DNA of 16,968 bases, from the NCBI GenBank assembly GCA_002394465.1, contig DGTU01000112.1, positions 2,670-19,637 on the forward strand. The letters are read 5' to 3'. Each line of letters opens with the position of its first letter. Positions within the stretch are counted from its first letter, which is position 1. Made by a program: the position numbers and the translations under genes. This document shows positions 15,635 to 16,968 of the stretch, piece by piece. Below the pieces are notes generated by a model. It worked only from the letters and a program-made list of their open reading frames with translations. It did not search any database and had not been told where the DNA came from. The DNA comes from Treponema sp. UBA4328 (GTDB taxonomy: Bacteria > Spirochaetota > Spirochaetia > Treponematales > Treponemataceae).

Positions 15635-15678
15635 CAGGGTTTCTCCCAGGCGTTGCCTTCGAGGAACCCTGTTTTTTT
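15635..15678 (+). terminator. Strong intrinsic terminator downstream of radA
   Basis: CAGGGTTTCTC (15635-15645) pairs with GAGGAACCCTG (15661-15671) over 11 bp including one G-U. Within the loop a smaller AGGC/GCCT stem can form. Seven T follow at 15672-15678. The T-run overlaps the stop codon of the convergent cysE-like gene. The polarity suits plus-strand transcripts. Confidence 0.88.
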
Positions 15679-16525
15679 ATTTTCCGGCATTTGATACGGA
15701 TTCAGTTATCCATGAGTTTCCTCCGATAACTGAACCTTTTCCGATTACGGTATCTCCGCCGAGAATTGTTGCATTGGCGTAAATCGTAACGTTGTCTTCA
15801 ATAGTCGGATGACGTTTTTTGTTCTCAAGAGATTTCTTGACGCTGAGTGCTCCCAGTGTTACTCCCTGGTAAATCTTTACGTTGTTGCCTATTACGGTTG
15901 TTTCACCGATTACAACACCGGTTCCGTGATCAATAAAGAAGCTTTCACCGATTTTTGCTCCCGGGTGAATGTCGATTCCTGTCTTTCCGTGAACATGCTC
16001 TGTCATTATGCGCGGAATGACAGGTACGCCGCATTCGTAAAGAAAGTGGGCAATCCTGTAAACAATAATGGCTTCAAGACCAGGATAGGAAACGATTACC
16101 TCATCTCCGCTTTTTGCTGCAGGATCTCCGTTGAATGCTGCAATTGCATCCAGTCTTGCAAGCCTGCGGATTTCAGGAATTGCTTCTATCATGGCAAGTG
16201 CGCTTTTTTCTGCAAGTGCAAAGCAGTGTGACTGCTTAATCTGAGAATTCTCATCGTGCTGAATTGACTTGTAGGTAAGGGCTTTCTGGATTTCTTTTGT
16301 CAGCAGGGAAACTATCCTGTTTACGCGCTGGCCCGTAATGTAGCGGAGGTTTGAAGAGTCGAGTTCCTCAGCCGTCTTGTATCCCGGAAAAATGAGGCAC
16401 TGTAAGTCATGCAGTGCGGATACAACATTTTCGCGTACCGGGAAGTTATCGTTTCCGACTTTATTGATTCCGCCGTCGCGTTCATATGAGTCTAAAATAT
16501 TGTCTACAAGTTCATCTATATTCAT
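15677..16525 (-). CDS. cysE: Serine O-acetyltransferase (EpsC/CysE-like), 282 aa
   Basis: Transfers acetyl from acetyl-CoA to L-serine, the first step of cysteine synthesis. The N-terminal helical domain spans about 1-165. A left-handed beta-helix of hexapeptide repeats follows, from [17 protein letters not shown] onward. Residues equivalent to the E. coli active-site histidines are H187 (in DIHP) and H239 (in RHPTI), with the [11 protein letters not shown] motif at 199-208. The protein ends at [10 protein letters not shown], almost directly after the last hexapeptide coil, and has no extended C-terminal tail. No cysteine synthase gene is nearby. There is no Shine-Dalgarno sequence: only a T-run lies between the ATG at 16525 and the -10-like TAATGT. 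The gene is convergent with radA. Confidence 0.92.
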   Translation of the reverse strand: MNIDELVDNILDSYERDGGINKVGNDNFPVRENVVSALHDLQCLIFPGYKTAEELDSSNLRYITGQRVNRIVSLLTKEIQKALTYKSIQHDENSQIKQSHCFALAEKSALAMIEAIPEIRRLARLDAIAAFNGDPAAKSGDEVIVSYPGLEAIIVYRIAHFLYECGVPVIPRIMTEHVHGKTGIDIHPGAKIGESFFIDHGTGVVIGETTVIGNNVKIYQGVTLGALSVKKSLENKKRHPTIEDNVTIYANATILGGDTVIGKGSVIGGNSWITESVSNAGK

Positions 16526-16532
16526 AAAAAAA

Positions 16533-16541
16533 ACATTACCA
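16533..16541 (-). promoter_or_regulatory. Extended -10 candidate (TGGTAATGT) for cysE, leaderless spacing
   Basis: On the minus strand TG-G-TAATGT ends 7 bases before the ATG at 16525, and those bases are all T. No convincing -35 box is visible in the T-rich sequence upstream. Confidence 0.4.
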
Positions 16542-16618
16542 TAAAAGTTAAAAAAAAACTATCATGAAAAAAAAGAGAAATTCTTTGAATAAATTCGGTG
16601 AGAATTGAGTTTTTGGTA

Positions 16619-16646
16619 TTGACTAAAAATCTGCAAGTCTTTAAAT
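16619..16646 (+). promoter_or_regulatory. Promoter of tRNA-Thr and rpmG
   Basis: TTGACT (16619-16624) with TTAAAT (16641-16646, spacer 16) or TAAATT one base later (spacer 17) lies 25 bases before the mature tRNA. No terminator is visible between the tRNA and rpmG, so both are probably in one transcript. Confidence 0.6.
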
Positions 16647-16671
16647 TCTTAGAACACGTCATTGTGTATCC

Positions 16672-16744
16672 GCTCTTGTAGCTCAGTTGGTAGAGCACAG
16701 CATTGGTAGTGCTGAGGTCAGCGGTCCGATTCCGCTCGGGAGCT
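16672..16744 (+). tRNA. tRNA-Thr (anticodon GGT)
   Basis: A full cloverleaf of 73 bases folds by hand. The acceptor GCTCTTG pairs with CGGGAGC (two G-U pairs), and the D arm GCTC/GAGC has loop AGTTGGTA. The anticodon stem CAGCA/TGCTG holds loop TTGGTAG, giving anticodon GGT for threonine codons ACC/ACU. The T stem is AGCGG/CCGCT. The T loop reads TCCGATT, with C where T55 (pseudouridine) is nearly always found. The discriminator is T, and CCA is not encoded. Confidence 0.95.
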
Positions 16745-16791
16745 GAAAAAACGATGGGCCAAGGGAGCACATCATATTTAGGAGAAATAAA

Positions 16792-16968
16792 ATGGGAAGC
16801 AAGAAAAAGACTGCGATTGATATTATCGCCCTTCAGTGCACAGAATGTAAACGCAAGAATTACACTACAACAAAGAACCGCAAGAACATTCAGGGTAAAC
16901 TCGAAAAGAATAAATATTGCCCATTCTGCCGCAAGGAAATTCTGCACAAAGAAACAAAGGCTAAATAA
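16792..16968 (+). CDS. rpmG: 50S ribosomal protein L33
   Basis: A 58-residue basic protein that ends exactly at the window edge with TAA. It begins [16 protein letters not shown] and contains four cysteines in two pairs, CTEC and CPFC, so it is the zinc-binding (C+) form of L33 in the large ribosomal subunit. The segment YTTTKNRKN is family-typical. GGAG lies 7 bases before the ATG. It follows tRNA-Thr by 47 bases on the same strand. In many bacteria, including treponemes, rpmG is followed by tRNA-Trp, secE, nusG and rplK, which I would expect next. Confidence 0.96.
   Translation: MGSKKKTAIDIIALQCTECKRKNYTTTKNRKNIQGKLEKNKYCPFCRKEILHKETKAK

Noticed and set aside
16522..16947. Minus-strand 141-codon frame over the tRNA-Thr and rpmG region
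   Set aside because: It is the antisense of a tRNA, a promoter and a ribosomal protein gene. Its apparent sequence is a by-product of those features.
1..16968. Mobile elements, CRISPR arrays, phage genes, toxin-antitoxin or other defence systems
   Set aside because: No transposase, integrase, direct-repeat array, terminal inverted repeats or recognisable defence domains were found on either strand. Base composition looks even by eye.

Overview
The window looks like a chromosomal segment from a Treponema-type spirochaete. The support is indirect: a phosphofructokinase of the long G/K-signature type, a MacA plus split MacB-type exporter with a TolC-like gene, several large membrane-anchored proteins without a recognisable family, and an rpmG gene that starts the usual rpmG-secE-nusG-ribosomal protein region. 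Base and codon use look even across the window. I see no insertion sequence, phage gene, CRISPR array or other sign of recent transfer, so this reads as core chromosome, not an island.

Layout, left to right. The 3' end of a tRNA (+) sits at 1-25. A two-gene minus-strand unit follows (32-1693), with an acidic 129-residue protein downstream of a membrane-anchored protein resembling a solute-binding protein. It is transcribed divergently from phosphofructokinase (1819-3234, +). A bidirectional hairpin terminator at 3272-3305 separates pfk from two minus-strand genes: a GH63/MGH1-like glycoside hydrolase (3322-4749) and a 635-residue membrane-anchored protein (4921-6828). Divergent from the latter are a secreted TPR protein and a TraB/PrgY-family membrane protein (6895-9469, +), which form an operon with a 1-base gap. 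Next is a tightly overlapping four-gene export operon (9541-14097, +): TolC-like outer-membrane component, MacA-like adaptor, MacB-type ATPase and FtsX-type permease. Then come radA (14137-15516, +), a structured intergenic stretch ending in a strong terminator (15575-15678), a convergent serine O-acetyltransferase gene (15677-16525, -), and finally tRNA-Thr(GGT) and rpmG (+), which run to the window edge. No gene-free stretch exceeds about 170 bases.

Functional themes: glycolysis and carbohydrate hydrolysis (pfk, GH63-like), envelope export (the MacAB/TolC-like operon), envelope proteins of unknown function (421 aa, 635 aa, TPR and TraB), DNA repair (radA), cysteine synthesis (cysE) and translation (tRNAs, L33).

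The most interesting signal is in the 5' ends. Five genes (start codons at 1693-, 6828-, 9541+, 14137+ and 16525-) lack a usable Shine-Dalgarno sequence. Each instead has a -10-like hexamer ending 6-7 bases before the start codon, which would put transcription initiation at or next to the ATG. Two of them have a well-spaced -35 box as well. The other clear genes carry GAGG/GGAG ribosome binding sites. This predicts routine leaderless translation of a subset of genes in this organism. A structured RNA candidate upstream of the radA terminator and a tRNA-Thr with C at position 55 are the next most checkable observations.
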